Shown here in pieces: positions 11,078 to 19,844 of a DNA stretch of 64,000 bases. Every line of letters starts with the position of its first letter. The stretch's first letter is position 1. The translations under genes and the position numbers were made by a program. The DNA comes from Diaphorobacter aerolatus (GTDB lineage Bacteria; Pseudomonadota; Gammaproteobacteria; Burkholderiales; Burkholderiaceae_C), in the NCBI RefSeq assembly GCF_014489535.1, contig NZ_CP060783.1, positions 4,857,501-4,921,500 of the forward strand, given 5' to 3'. The notes under the pieces were generated by a model. It had not been told where the DNA came from. It did no database searches and was given only the letters and a program-made list of their open reading frames with translations.

Positions 11078-11892
11078 CTAGGTGCGACGGGATGCACGGC
11101 GCTCCAGCGCCGCTACGGCCGTTCCAACGGCGCCCAGATGTTCCGGCGCCATGTGTGCGATGGCTTGAAATGCGGCGACGAGATCCAGATGATTTTGCAG
11201 GCTCAGTTGCTCGGATTCCCGGAGCAGTCGCTTGTGCATGCGCATGGCATTGGGTGGGTGGCGTGCAATCCGCTTCGCCAGAGCCATGGCTTCGTGTTGC
11301 AGCCGGTCGTCGTCTGCGACGGCAGAAACCAACTGGATGCGTTGTGCCGTCTCGGCATCGATGGGATCGGCGGTGAAGGCCAGCTCCATCGCCTTCGATC
11401 GCCCCACCAGGCGAGGCAGCATCCAGGCGCCGCCGTCCCCGAGATGATGCCCAGCTGAGCAAAGCTCACAGCGAAGCTTGCACTTCGCGCAGCGATCCTG
11501 ATGTCGCAGAAGCACGCCAGATCGCATCCGGCGCCATAGGCCGCGCCGTTGACCGCAGCGATCGTCGGAATCTCGATCTCCGAGAGTGCCAGCGGCACCT
11601 GATGCACGGACTGCCGATAGCGCTGCTGGATCTCCGCCACGGTGCCGGCTGAGAAGCCCTCCCGGGCTGCCATCTTTCGGATGTCACCCCCGGCGCAGAA
11701 CGCCCGGCCCGCGCCGGTGATCACCAGCGCACGCGCTGTCGGGTCTGCGTTGGCTCTGCGAATGGCGGCTGCAAGCTCGAGAAACTGATCCTCGGTGGTA
11801 AGACGGTTGAGGGTGTCGGGATGCGAGAGTGTCAGCGTGAGCACACCACCGTCGTGGCTTTCCCGAACGAAGGAGGGGTCGGTGCCGCTCAT
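11078..11892 (-). CDS. Enoyl-CoA hydratase/isomerase family protein 1, frameshifted
   Basis: Crotonase-fold enzyme. The oxyanion-hole regions are AFCAGGDIRKM and NGAAYGAGCDLACFCDIRIA. After a base lost in a run of four Gs near 11432-11437 it continues DGGAWMLPRLVGRSKAMEL to the end. The start is placed at 11892 because ATG there overlaps the upstream hydratase stop as ATGA; an in-frame start at 11904 is less likely. Probably about 270 residues. It lacks an obvious Glu pair of true hydratases in the readable part, so isomerase or another crotonase reaction remains possible. Confidence 0.8.
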
Positions 11893-12686
11893 GCGCCGAT
11901 CCAACGGGGAGCGCGCTTCTCGGCGAAGGCTCGCGGCCCTTCGACGGCGTCTGCGCTGGCGTAGACACGCTCGTGGAAGCGCTTCGCCGCTTCCAGTCCT
12001 TGTTCGCAGCCGAGGTCCATGGCGGCGCCAACGCTCTTCTTGGCGGCCCAGACCGTCAACGGAGCGTTGTCGGCGATGGTGCGGGCGACCTGACGCGCGC
12101 GACCTCGCACCCCGTCAGGATCGGGCTCGATGTAATTGACGAAGCCAAGCTGGTGGAAGCGCTCGATCGGATGCAGATCGCCGGTGAGCATCAGTTCGAG
12201 CAGAAACGGTTGCGGCAACATCCAGAGCATCGGCACGCCCCAAGGCGATCCGCGACCGACCTTGGCTTCGGAGATGCCGCCGCGCGTGCCCTGCATGCCG
12301 ACCCTGATGTCGCTGTTCGCTGCGAGCACCATGCCTCCTGCAGTGAAATGGCCCGTCATCGCGGCGATGATGGGTTTGGAGACTTTCCTCATGCGTTCGT
12401 GAAATGGGTCGCGCAACATTTCCAGCATGTCCTTGCCTGTCTCTGCGCGGATGCGTGCGGCCTCCTTGAGGTCCATGCCTGCTGAGAAGGTTCCGCAGTC
12501 GGACGAGGTAATGATGGCCACTCGTATGGCTTGGTTCGTTTCGACTTCTTCCCATAGATCGAGCAGCCGCTCGCAGACGGCGATGGACAGCGCGTTGCGC
12601 TGGTCCGGCCGATCAATCGAAATGGTTGCAACGCCATCGTCGATTCGAAAGGAAACCGGGGCGGTTGGAGAATCCACTGCATTCAT
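11889..12686 (-). CDS. Enoyl-CoA hydratase/isomerase family protein 2
   Basis: An intact crotonase-family protein of about 265 residues. The start at 12686 (MNAVDSPTAPVSFRIDDG) has AGGAA about 6 bp upstream; an upstream ATG at 12746 lacks this. Family blocks are IDRPDQRNALS, TFSAGMDLKEAA and MTGHFTAGGMVLAANSDIRVG. It is translationally coupled to hydratase 1. The two plausibly act on CoA thioesters made by the CoA-transferase encoded upstream on the same strand. Confidence 0.85.
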   Translation of the reverse strand: MNAVDSPTAPVSFRIDDGVATISIDRPDQRNALSIAVCERLLDLWEEVETNQAIRVAIITSSDCGTFSAGMDLKEAARIRAETGKDMLEMLRDPFHERMRKVSKPIIAAMTGHFTAGGMVLAANSDIRVGMQGTRGGISEAKVGRGSPWGVPMLWMLPQPFLLELMLTGDLHPIERFHQLGFVNYIEPDPDGVRGRARQVARTIADNAPLTVWAAKKSVGAAMDLGCEQGLEAAKRFHERVYASADAVEGPRAFAEKRAPRWIGA

Positions 12687-12764
12687 GCTTAATTCCTGTT
12701 CTTGTGTCGCTCCAGGTTCGGGAGCTGTCTCGCCACGCCCAGGCATGACGGGCGAAGCATGGGG

Positions 12765-13817
12765 CTACTGAAGCGGAATGCCGGCCCGCGTAACGAGTGC
12801 TTTCCACTTGGCGGTCTCGGCGGCTTGGAATGTCGCCAGTTCGTCCGGCGTGCTGGTTTCCGCCTCAATGCCGGCCGCCAGCAATTTCGCGCGCACTGAT
12901 GACTCAGCGAGTACCGCATGAATGCTTGCGGTGAGCTTTGCAGTGACGTTGGCAGGGGTGCCGGATGGGGCATACGCTGCAAACCATCCAACGATCTCGA
13001 ACCCGGGTAGCCTGCCGGATTGCTCGATCGTGGGCAGGCCCGGCGCGAGATCGGTCGGCCGGCGGGTGGACACGGCCAGAGCCTTGACCTTGCCTGCCTG
13101 GGCCAGTGGCAAGGTGGTGACCGCATCGGCGATCATGAATTGGATGTGTCCGCCCGCCAGATCCGTAACGGCCTCGGGGTTGCCCTTGTACTGCACGTTC
13201 GCGATGTCGATGCCGGCGGCAGTCTTGAGCATCTCACCCGCCACTCGCGCGGAGGTACTGCCACTGCCGAAGAAGACCTTGCCCGGATGGCGACGCGCAT
13301 GGTCGATGAACTGTTCCACCGTGTCCGCCGGGATGGAAGGGTGTATAACCATTGCCAAGGGGGTCGTTCCCAGTTTTGAGAGCGGTACAAAGTCCTTGAC
13401 GGGGTCGTAGGGCAGCTTGCGAAACAGCGCCGGATTGCCCGCCTGCGTTGTGTTGGCGGTCACCAGAAGCGTGTATCCATCGGCAGCAGCGCGCGCGACC
13501 TGGGTGCTACCGAGGAACCCGCTGGCACCAGCCTTGTTCTCAACGATGACAGCCTGTCCCAGTCGCCTGGAGAGGCCTTCGCCGATCAGCCGCGCCAGCT
13601 TGTCGGTTGCGCTTCCGGCTGAGAAGGGAACGACGATCGAGATGGGCTTCTCTGGATAGCCCGCTGCGATGGCAGACATGGGCCCACTGCCTGCGAGCAG
13701 GGCGAAAAAGGCCAGAAACCGGACGAACTGACGCCGACGCATCGCCACACCGAAGCGGCTCGACAGGGCGAGCACCTTGTCTGGAGATTTTGGAGGTCTG
13801 GAATCTGAAGTGTGCAT
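12765..13817 (-). CDS. Bug-family (TctC-like) tripartite tricarboxylate transporter binding protein 1
   Basis: Periplasmic solute-binding protein of the family expanded in Burkholderiales. After a signal sequence (MRRRQFVRFLAFFALLAGSGP) comes YPEKPISIVVPFSAGSATDKLARL, then ENKAGASGFLGSTQVARA and the late YAPSGTPANVTAKL block. The start at 13817 is chosen because GGAG lies 8 bp upstream; GTG at 13826 would overlap the preceding stop as GTGA, and ATG at 13742 would start directly at the signal peptide. Membrane partners TctA/TctB are not in the window. The ligand is probably a carboxylate. Confidence 0.87.
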   Translation of the reverse strand: MHTSDSRPPKSPDKVLALSSRFGVAMRRRQFVRFLAFFALLAGSGPMSAIAAGYPEKPISIVVPFSAGSATDKLARLIGEGLSRRLGQAVIVENKAGASGFLGSTQVARAAADGYTLLVTANTTQAGNPALFRKLPYDPVKDFVPLSKLGTTPLAMVIHPSIPADTVEQFIDHARRHPGKVFFGSGSTSARVAGEMLKTAAGIDIANVQYKGNPEAVTDLAGGHIQFMIADAVTTLPLAQAGKVKALAVSTRRPTDLAPGLPTIEQSGRLPGFEIVGWFAAYAPSGTPANVTAKLTASIHAVLAESSVRAKLLAAGIEAETSTPDELATFQAAETAKWKALVTRAGIPLQ

Positions 13818-13822
13818 GGCGT

Positions 13823-14797
13823 TCACTCCGGTTCGATGCCCGCGCTCTTCGCAAGCTTGGCATAGTGAGCGCTCTCGGTGCTGATGTATTTGCCGAACTC
13901 GCCGGGAGACATTGGCTTGAGCAGCTCATAGCCCAGCGCGTCAATTTGCTGTTGGACCTCTGGCGTTGAAAGGACCGCAGTCATCTCCCGATGCAGGCGA
14001 TCGACGATGTCGCGCGGCGTGCCCGCTGGAGCGAACAGCCCGTTCCAGTTGCCGATCTCGAACCCCGGCAGCGCCTCCCTCATGGCCGGTACGCCTGGCA
14101 GCTTTGTGGAGCGCTCGGGGGTGATTGCCAGCGCCTTGAGTTTTCCGGAGCGAATATGCGCTAGCCCGGTGGCAAAGTCGATGAACATCATTTGCGTCTG
14201 TCCGCCAAGTAGGTCGGTCACCGCCTGACCATAGGCCTTGTACGGGATTTCCAGTAGATTGGTCTGGGTCATGACCCGGAACGTGCTGCCGGTGATGCGG
14301 GTTGTGCTGTTTGCGTAAGGAAACGACACCTTGCCCGGATTTGCTTTCGCATACGCGATCAGTTCCTGCACCGAGTTGACCGGCAGGGATGGATTCACGA
14401 CGAGCGCGTGTGGGACGCCACCAACGACTGCGATGGCCGCAAAGTCTTTCTCGCCGTCGTAGGGAAGGCTCTTAAAGAAGTACTTGTTGGCGACTTGGGT
14501 GGTGTTGGTGCCGAAGAGCAGTGTGTATCCGTCAGGCTGTGCTTTGGCTACAAATTCTGTACCGAGCATTCCCGTGGCGCCAGGCTTGTTGTCGACGATG
14601 ACGGGTTGACCAAGGCGCTTGGAGAGGGGCGCACTGATGACGCGCAGAACCGCGTCGGTTGGGCTGCCAGCCGCGAAGGGAAGTACGATCTTCACGGGTC
14701 TGGTGGGATAGGTCTGGGCCGAGGCGTTGGTAGTCGTGCCCAGGAGCAGCATGGCGCAGGCTGAAACCAACGCGGCAAAGGAAGCAAGGGGTCTCAT
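13823..14797 (-). CDS. Bug-family (TctC-like) binding protein 2
   Basis: A second Bug protein, intact, about 324 residues. The start at 14797 gives MRPLASFAALVSACAMLLLG, a clean Sec signal peptide ending near ASAQT. Diagnostic blocks are YPTRPVKIVLPFAAGSPTDAV, DNKPGATGMLGTEFVAK and APAGTPRDIVDRL. It is directly upstream of Bug protein 1; the two may bind related substrates for the same pathway. Neither has its own transporter here. Confidence 0.87.
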   Translation of the reverse strand: MRPLASFAALVSACAMLLLGTTTNASAQTYPTRPVKIVLPFAAGSPTDAVLRVISAPLSKRLGQPVIVDNKPGATGMLGTEFVAKAQPDGYTLLFGTNTTQVANKYFFKSLPYDGEKDFAAIAVVGGVPHALVVNPSLPVNSVQELIAYAKANPGKVSFPYANSTTRITGSTFRVMTQTNLLEIPYKAYGQAVTDLLGGQTQMMFIDFATGLAHIRSGKLKALAITPERSTKLPGVPAMREALPGFEIGNWNGLFAPAGTPRDIVDRLHREMTAVLSTPEVQQQIDALGYELLKPMSPGEFGKYISTESAHYAKLAKSAGIEPE

Positions 14798-14872
14798 CAG
14801 CAATGTCTCTTTCGTTGTATGGAGGTACTTGCGCTGGGACACTGTGAAAAGCGTCCCTCGTTCGCGACCGGC

Positions 14873-15367
14873 TCAAACACTAGGCCTGGTCTTGACCATG
14901 CGCAGCGGGTTGTACGTCAGCACCACTTCGCCGCGCTGGTTGAGCACCTTGTTGGACGTCCGCAGGAGTCCGCGGTCAGGCTTGCTGGTGGAGCGTGCTT
15001 CGACGACCTCGCATTCGACATGAATGGTGTCGCCCGCTGTGGTTGGCTTGTGGACTTTCACGTCCGCCTCCAGGAAAGCCATACCAGTCCGCTGCATGGT
15101 GCTCTGCATCAGCAGTCCTTCCGCCATGCACAGCACCAGAGAGCCGGGGACCGGGCGGTCGCCAATGACGGAGACTTCGCGGATGTACTCCACGTTGGTG
15201 AACATCTCCTCAACCATGCCGACTGCCCCCACGAACTGGGTGATGTCTGCCTCGGTAATGGTTCGGCCGAGCGTGCGAAACCGATCACCGATCTCGACGT
15301 CGTTCCAGTGCAGGCCGACTCCCATGATTTCAAGTCCTGCAGCGTCCTTCAACGGTGCTTTGTGCAT
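14873..15367 (-). CDS. MaoC-like (hot-dog) dehydratase
   Basis: A 164-residue MaoC/R-hydratase-like protein with GRTITEADITQFVGAVG, VIGDRPVPGSLVLCMAEGLL and VKVHKPTTAGDTIHV. The start is placed at 15367 because AGGAG lies 9 bp upstream; ATG at 15376 has the same AGGAG directly against it. It belongs to the CoA-transferase operon and probably hydrates an enoyl-CoA intermediate. The catalytic Asp/His dyad of R-specific hydratases is not obvious, so other MaoC-fold reactions remain open. Confidence 0.82.
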   Translation of the reverse strand: MHKAPLKDAAGLEIMGVGLHWNDVEIGDRFRTLGRTITEADITQFVGAVGMVEEMFTNVEYIREVSVIGDRPVPGSLVLCMAEGLLMQSTMQRTGMAFLEADVKVHKPTTAGDTIHVECEVVEARSTSKPDRGLLRTSNKVLNQRGEVVLTYNPLRMVKTRPSV

Positions 15368-15411
15368 ATTGCTCATCTCCTGTGTGTTTTGAATCTGTCT
15401 TTCCGAGTCCC

Positions 15412-16634
15412 TCAAGAGAGCACTCCATCGCGCCTGAGTTGGTCGATTTCCTCTGCGCCAAGATTGAGCGACTGGAGGATCTCGTTGGTGTGCTCTCCGA
15501 GCATGGGGGGCGGAACATCGAACTCCAGTGGTGTTTCCGAATAACGTATCGGGTTGCGCATTGAGGGGACGCTGCCGTACCTCGGGTGGGGAATGTCCAT
15601 GCGCATGCCTCGCGCGATTACGTGGGGATCCTCAAAGACGCGTGCGATGTCATTGATCGGGCCGCCTGGAACCTGGGCGGCTTCAAGCAGTTCGACCCAT
15701 TCGGCCACGCTGCGCGACCGCGTGATCGGAGTGATCCAGGCGTCAAGGGCAGACCGATTGCTGACGCGGGCCCGGATCGTTGCGAAACGATCGTCCGTTC
15801 CCACGTCGGGTTGACCGACCGCGCTGCACAGCCTGCGAAACTGGGTGTCGTTCCCAACGGCGAGGATCAGGTGACCATCCGATGCGGGATAGACGGCGTA
15901 GGGTGCAATGTTCGGGTGGCCGCTGCCCATCCGCCTTGGCGGCTCGCCAGTGACAAGATAGTTCAAACCCTGGTTCACCAGCGAGCCGACTTGACAGTCG
16001 AGCAGGCTGATGTCGATGTACTGTCCGCCATGGCCAGCAGTGCGGTGGTGCAGCGCGGCAAGGATGGCTACCGTGGCGTACATGCCGGCCATGAGGTCGG
16101 AGACAGCTACGCCGACGCGCTGCGGACCACCGCCAGGAAAATCGTCGCGCTCGCCGGTGACGCTCATCAGGCCACCCATGCCCTGAATCAGGTAGTCATA
16201 GCCTGCACGGTCCTTGTACGGGCCAGTCTGTCCGAAGCCTGTAATAGAGCAGTAGATGAGTTCTGGGTTGACGGACTTCAAAGAGGAATAGTCCAGACCG
16301 TACTTCGACAGCGCTCCCACCTTGTAGTTTTCAACAAGCACATCTGCCTGCTGGACGAGTTGTCGTAGTACGGATTGGCCTTGGGGCTGGGAAAAGTCGA
16401 TAGCGACCGACTTTTTACCGCGGTTGCAACACATGAAGTACGCCGCATCGCCAAGTTCACCGCTCGCAGCGTCGTGGAGAAATGGTGGTCCCATCTGGCG
16501 CGTGTCGTCGCCGACACCGGGCTTCTCGATCTTGATGACCTCCGCCCCAAGTCGGCGAGGTTCTGGGTCGCCCATGGTCCCGCAAGGATTCGGGAGAGGT
16601 CCAGGACGCGGACGTTGCTGAGTGGCCTTCGCAT
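15412..16634 (-). CDS. CaiB/BaiF family (class III) CoA-transferase, frameshifted
   Basis: Transfers CoA between carboxylates. It starts MRRPLSNVRVLDLSRILAGPWATQ, with the family LADLGAEVIKIEKPG block crossing a lost base in a run of four Gs near 16544-16548. Then NRGKKSVAIDFSQPQGQ, the aspartate-containing GYDYLIQGMGGLMSVTG region and ISLLDCQVGSLVNQGLNYL. Repaired length is about 408 residues. It is the first gene of the minus-strand operon and lies downstream of the tandem operator at 16736-16770. It probably activates the acid imported by the Bug proteins. Confidence 0.85.
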
Positions 16635-16735
16635 GAGTTGAGTCGTCTCCGTGACTGATCTGGTACCTCAGGGCCTGTCCGATCTGGCGCATCAATCATG
16701 TGCAGACCTTGCAACGAGCTCTTTTGGTTCAAATC

Positions 16736-16770
16736 AAAATGAAATTAGAATCTGTAAAACGAAATTAAAT
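16736..16770 (-). promoter_or_regulatory. Tandem operator upstream of the CoA-transferase operon
   Basis: Two direct copies of the regulon motif: AAAATGAAATTAGA at 16737-16750 and AAAACGAAATTAAA at 16756-16769. GAAATTA begins at 16741 and 16761, the same 20-bp spacing as upstream of atuA-like. The site lies about 100 bp before the CoA-transferase start. I could not place a strong -35/-10 pair on the minus strand. Confidence 0.55.
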
Positions 16771-17239
16771 CACGAGGAAGTTTTTTGTCAAGAACTCTTA
16801 CTTCGACACGGTTCAGCTCGTTCCAACGCACGGTGCCCAGTTCAGTGGAGGAGGGATGGCACCATCAGGGCACAAAGATGATCACCGGGGCACGTGCAGT
16901 ACTAGCCATCGCGGTTTCACCGAGTGGGGGTACCAATACCCGGTGATTCCAGCGGCGTTCGTTGCTGGTGACATGAAGCCTCGTAGGTGTGTGCGGCTGT
17001 GACGAATGAGGGCGGCACTGCGCTAAACGACAAAAGCGGTAGGTCCGCGTTTGCTTTACCAAGCTGGCAGGGCCGTACGCGTGCCGACTTCAACAGGGGC
17101 TCGGCATCTCGCCTCGTTGCATCGAAGCGTTGCGCAGGTTGCGGGTACCGCTGCTGGAATGCCCCAACGCGGATTCAGTCGCTGTCAGGAATGCATATCT
17201 GGCGCGGCGGCGCGTCCAGATGCCGTCGCCGCGAAATCC
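16771..17239. other. Intergenic junction between catabolic region and accessory DNA
   Basis: No gene can be supported in this stretch. Short open frames on both strands have no recognisable product. Composition drifts here and gene content changes from catabolism to mobile-element genes, so a left boundary of the accessory region probably lies in or near it. I found no direct repeat matching the other side. Confidence 0.35.
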
Positions 17240-17581
17240 TCAGTTCAGATGCTGGTGCAGCAGCTGCTGAAACTCGGGCCGTAGCGAGCCAGTGACATCG
17301 ACCGACAAATGGTCGCATCGTCCGCAGGTCCAGTTCAGCTGGCCACGTGAGCCATCGATTGTCAGCACGGCACGATCAAAGACGCGCTTCGAGGAATGTT
17401 CCACGCTGACAAGCTGTAGGGAAGAGACGGTGTAGTCCTCAATCCAAAGCCAGTGGCTCTCACCGCCTGTGGGCTGCACCAGGTCGATCTCCGCAAGGCT
17501 GCCACGGGTGGCATTGAGCAGCAGGAGCACGGTGTACTGGATGAGCATGGGCAAAGTCGGTGGCGCGAGCGAAACCGTCAT
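17240..17581 (-). CDS. Hypothetical protein (113 aa)
   Basis: Not recognised. The frame encodes a protein starting MTVSLAPPTLPMLIQYTVLLLLNATRG and containing a CGRCDHLSVDV stretch. A single CxxC could bind metal but lacks a partner. It lies downstream of the TIGR02391 gene on the same strand, 48 bp away, and could be its operon partner. Amino-acid composition looks coding. Confidence 0.5.
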   Translation of the reverse strand: MTVSLAPPTLPMLIQYTVLLLLNATRGSLAEIDLVQPTGGESHWLWIEDYTVSSLQLVSVEHSSKRVFDRAVLTIDGSRGQLNWTCGRCDHLSVDVTGSLRPEFQQLLHQHLN

Positions 17582-17629
17582 TGTCCTTGCTCAGGACATA
17601 ACGGCCTTTGTGCGGGCATCTGGCAGTGG

Positions 17630-18346
17630 CTACGGGCGACCCTTGCATTCCTCCACGCGGCGGGCCAGCAGGCTCAGCGTGACGAGGTACTGAGCTGCCT
17701 TCTGCTCGCTCAGATCGTGATTGAGCGAATGCGCCTTTACATTGCGCACGCCCGTGTAGATGCCTTCGTAGATTTGAAGGAACCCTTTCTGGTCGTTCTT
17801 TCCCGTCTCTGTTGCGATCTCACTGAATACAAGCTTCCCTTTCTCCAGCCCGAACGCCTGCCCCACGAGGTCCTTGCCGTCCAAGTTGAGTCCAGTGCGG
17901 GCACGGATCATGTCGAACACCGCGATGACGCCGTTCAGCACGGCGTCCCGGAGGTGGCCGTTGCGGTATTGACCGAGCGAGCTCTCCACAATGGCCGGAT
18001 GCAGCAGGTCGTCGAAGCCGACGGACCCTGCATCCTTGGTTCCGTCTCGCGCCAGCGCTTCGGCAGCCTTCAGCACCGACGGAATGTCGTTCTTCAGGAT
18101 GTCTTGGTAGTCGTTGTTCATGCCGAACCCGATGTGCCGGGCCATGTCGCTCAGTCGGCCTGTGCTCTTCATCCCGGGATCGACCTCTTTCCACAGTTGG
18201 ATCAGCGCGTCGTAGTCATGCTTCATGTAGCCGTTGATCATCTTGGCGGTGTCGTCATCGCCCGCCTGTAGGTGACTCCTGGCGTCATTGGCTTTCGCCG
18301 TCAAATCGCGACACTTCCCATATACCGAGATCAGCCAATCGATCAT
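17630..18346 (-). CDS. TIGR02391-family (Ymh-like) protein
   Basis: The product has the TIGR02391 region: FDDLLHPAIVESSLGQYRNGHLRDAVLNGVIAVFDMIRARTG, followed by VRNVKAHS, a pattern of HEPN-like helical proteins found on plasmids and genomic islands. The start at 18346 (MIDWLISVYGK) has AAGGA 6 bp upstream; ATG at 18361 lacks a site. It is divergent from a zinc-ribbon RES gene with about 140 bp between them. Function is unknown; the context suggests defence or toxin-like activity. Confidence 0.7.
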   Translation of the reverse strand: MIDWLISVYGKCRDLTAKANDARSHLQAGDDDTAKMINGYMKHDYDALIQLWKEVDPGMKSTGRLSDMARHIGFGMNNDYQDILKNDIPSVLKAAEALARDGTKDAGSVGFDDLLHPAIVESSLGQYRNGHLRDAVLNGVIAVFDMIRARTGLNLDGKDLVGQAFGLEKGKLVFSEIATETGKNDQKGFLQIYEGIYTGVRNVKAHSLNHDLSEQKAAQYLVTLSLLARRVEECKGRP

Positions 18347-18482
18347 TTGAAGTCCTTCCATGTCCGGATTGAAAAGAAGTTTACGGCCCGCGAGCAGTGA
18401 GGCTCAGCAATCTGGCGGGTGTCGACCATGCGCCTTCCGTCGAATGTCAGAATTTCGTTCGACTTGGCATCGGAGGTACGAA

Positions 18483-19748
18483 ATGATCGGAAGAGGGAAA
18501 AAGTTATTCCAGCAAGCCCTTTCAGACGTGGAGAACGCTGAACGTATGTGGGTGTGTCAGGACTGCCTGAGCGACTACATGCTTAAGGGTCTGAATGGCG
18601 CGCTCCAGGCAGAGAGGGTCTGCGGCGCTTGTGGCAAGGGGACCCTGAATGCATTGACGCCCGAGCGCATCGCACGTTTTATCCGGAAGCATCTGCCGGA
18701 ACACTTCCGCGTCGACTATGGCCTCTACCCAGGCTACGAACAGACGCTTGATGACGTTGTCGGCACCGCCGTCGGCTGCGGCTCTGTGACCGTTCGCAGG
18801 GCCATATCGGAGCATCTGGAAGACGCCAACGCAGACGAAGAGGACTTCTACTGGCCTGGACAGGAGTACTGCCGTGCACCAAGCCCGTTTGAATCGGCGG
18901 ACCATGAGCGCTGGTATGCGGTCGGTCCTTGGCACCACGTTGCTCACGAATTAGTTCATGGCCGACGCTTCTTCAACGACAACGCTCGCTCGTTCTTCGA
19001 GTGGCTGGTTGGCGAGGCGCTCGAAGCCGAGGATCCCGAGCGCCCGGGAACGCCAGCCATAGTCACCACGCTCGCTACTGGCACGGACTTCTATCGCTCC
19101 CGCATCGCCAGCGGCGAGCAGGAAGCCCGCACTTTCGCGGAGAACCCTGCGGTAGCGTTGGGTGCAGCTCCCAAGGAGCGAGCGGCCAACAATCGCATGA
19201 GTCCCGCCGGGGTTCCACTGCTCTACGTTTCTCGCGAGGTTGACACCTGCATCGCCGAAGTTCGTCCTTCGATCGGCGATACGGTTGTCGTGGGGCGATT
19301 CTGGTCCACGGCACCGTTGAGGTTCTTCGACTTCACCGTATTGAGCCGGCGGTTGCGGCACGCAGCTCTGAGTTACTTCGACCCCAGTTACAGCAAGCGC
19401 AGCGAGCATCGTATGCTGCTGGAGTGCCTACACGAAGAAATTGCACGCCCGGTTCGGCAGAGTGACACCGACTACGTGATGACGCAGGCGCTGGCAGAGT
19501 TCATTCGCTATGCCAAGCGCTGGGCATTCGACGGCATCGCGTTCCGATCCGTGCAGCGCGAGGACGGAGTGAACTATGCGTTCTTCGACCGCGGGCCGCC
19601 CGAGGTGATGGCCGCGCCGGACTGGCGTCCCACGTTCCAACTAGCGATCTCGACCGAAGCTGTTTCGGTGCACGCTATCGAGGGCGTAGGTTACCGCCAC
19701 ACGACCCGCGCTATCCCAGTGGAGACGCCGCGTTCCTTGAAGCGCTGA
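18483..19748 (+). CDS. RES-domain protein with N-terminal zinc ribbon, copy 1
   Basis: A 421-residue protein. A zinc ribbon is formed by C25/C28 and C47/C50, a helical middle region follows, and the C-terminal half has a RES-domain pattern (MSPAGVPLLYVSREVDTCIAEVRP, later FIRYAKRWAFDGIAFRS). RES enzymes characterised as toxins degrade NAD+. The usual Xre/DUF2384 antitoxin gene is absent; the divergent neighbour is TIGR02391. A second RES protein of the same architecture lies at 46988. It may be a toxin or an effector of a defence pair. Confidence 0.75.
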   Translation: MIGRGKKLFQQALSDVENAERMWVCQDCLSDYMLKGLNGALQAERVCGACGKGTLNALTPERIARFIRKHLPEHFRVDYGLYPGYEQTLDDVVGTAVGCGSVTVRRAISEHLEDANADEEDFYWPGQEYCRAPSPFESADHERWYAVGPWHHVAHELVHGRRFFNDNARSFFEWLVGEALEAEDPERPGTPAIVTTLATGTDFYRSRIASGEQEARTFAENPAVALGAAPKERAANNRMSPAGVPLLYVSREVDTCIAEVRPSIGDTVVVGRFWSTAPLRFFDFTVLSRRLRHAALSYFDPSYSKRSEHRMLLECLHEEIARPVRQSDTDYVMTQALAEFIRYAKRWAFDGIAFRSVQREDGVNYAFFDRGPPEVMAAPDWRPTFQLAISTEAVSVHAIEGVGYRHTTRAIPVETPRSLKR

Positions 19749-19844
19749 TTTCACCAGCTGGAGCTGCGATGCCCAGAGTACTGCTCCAGGGCGACAAGGG
19801 GACGTACGCACAAATGCGCTGCCTCGCGCATGCGCAAGGCGCTG

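Noticed and set aside
16865-17062. Minus-strand frame resembling the end of a transposase
   Set aside because: Only a vague impression; no catalytic motif, inverted repeats or target duplication found.
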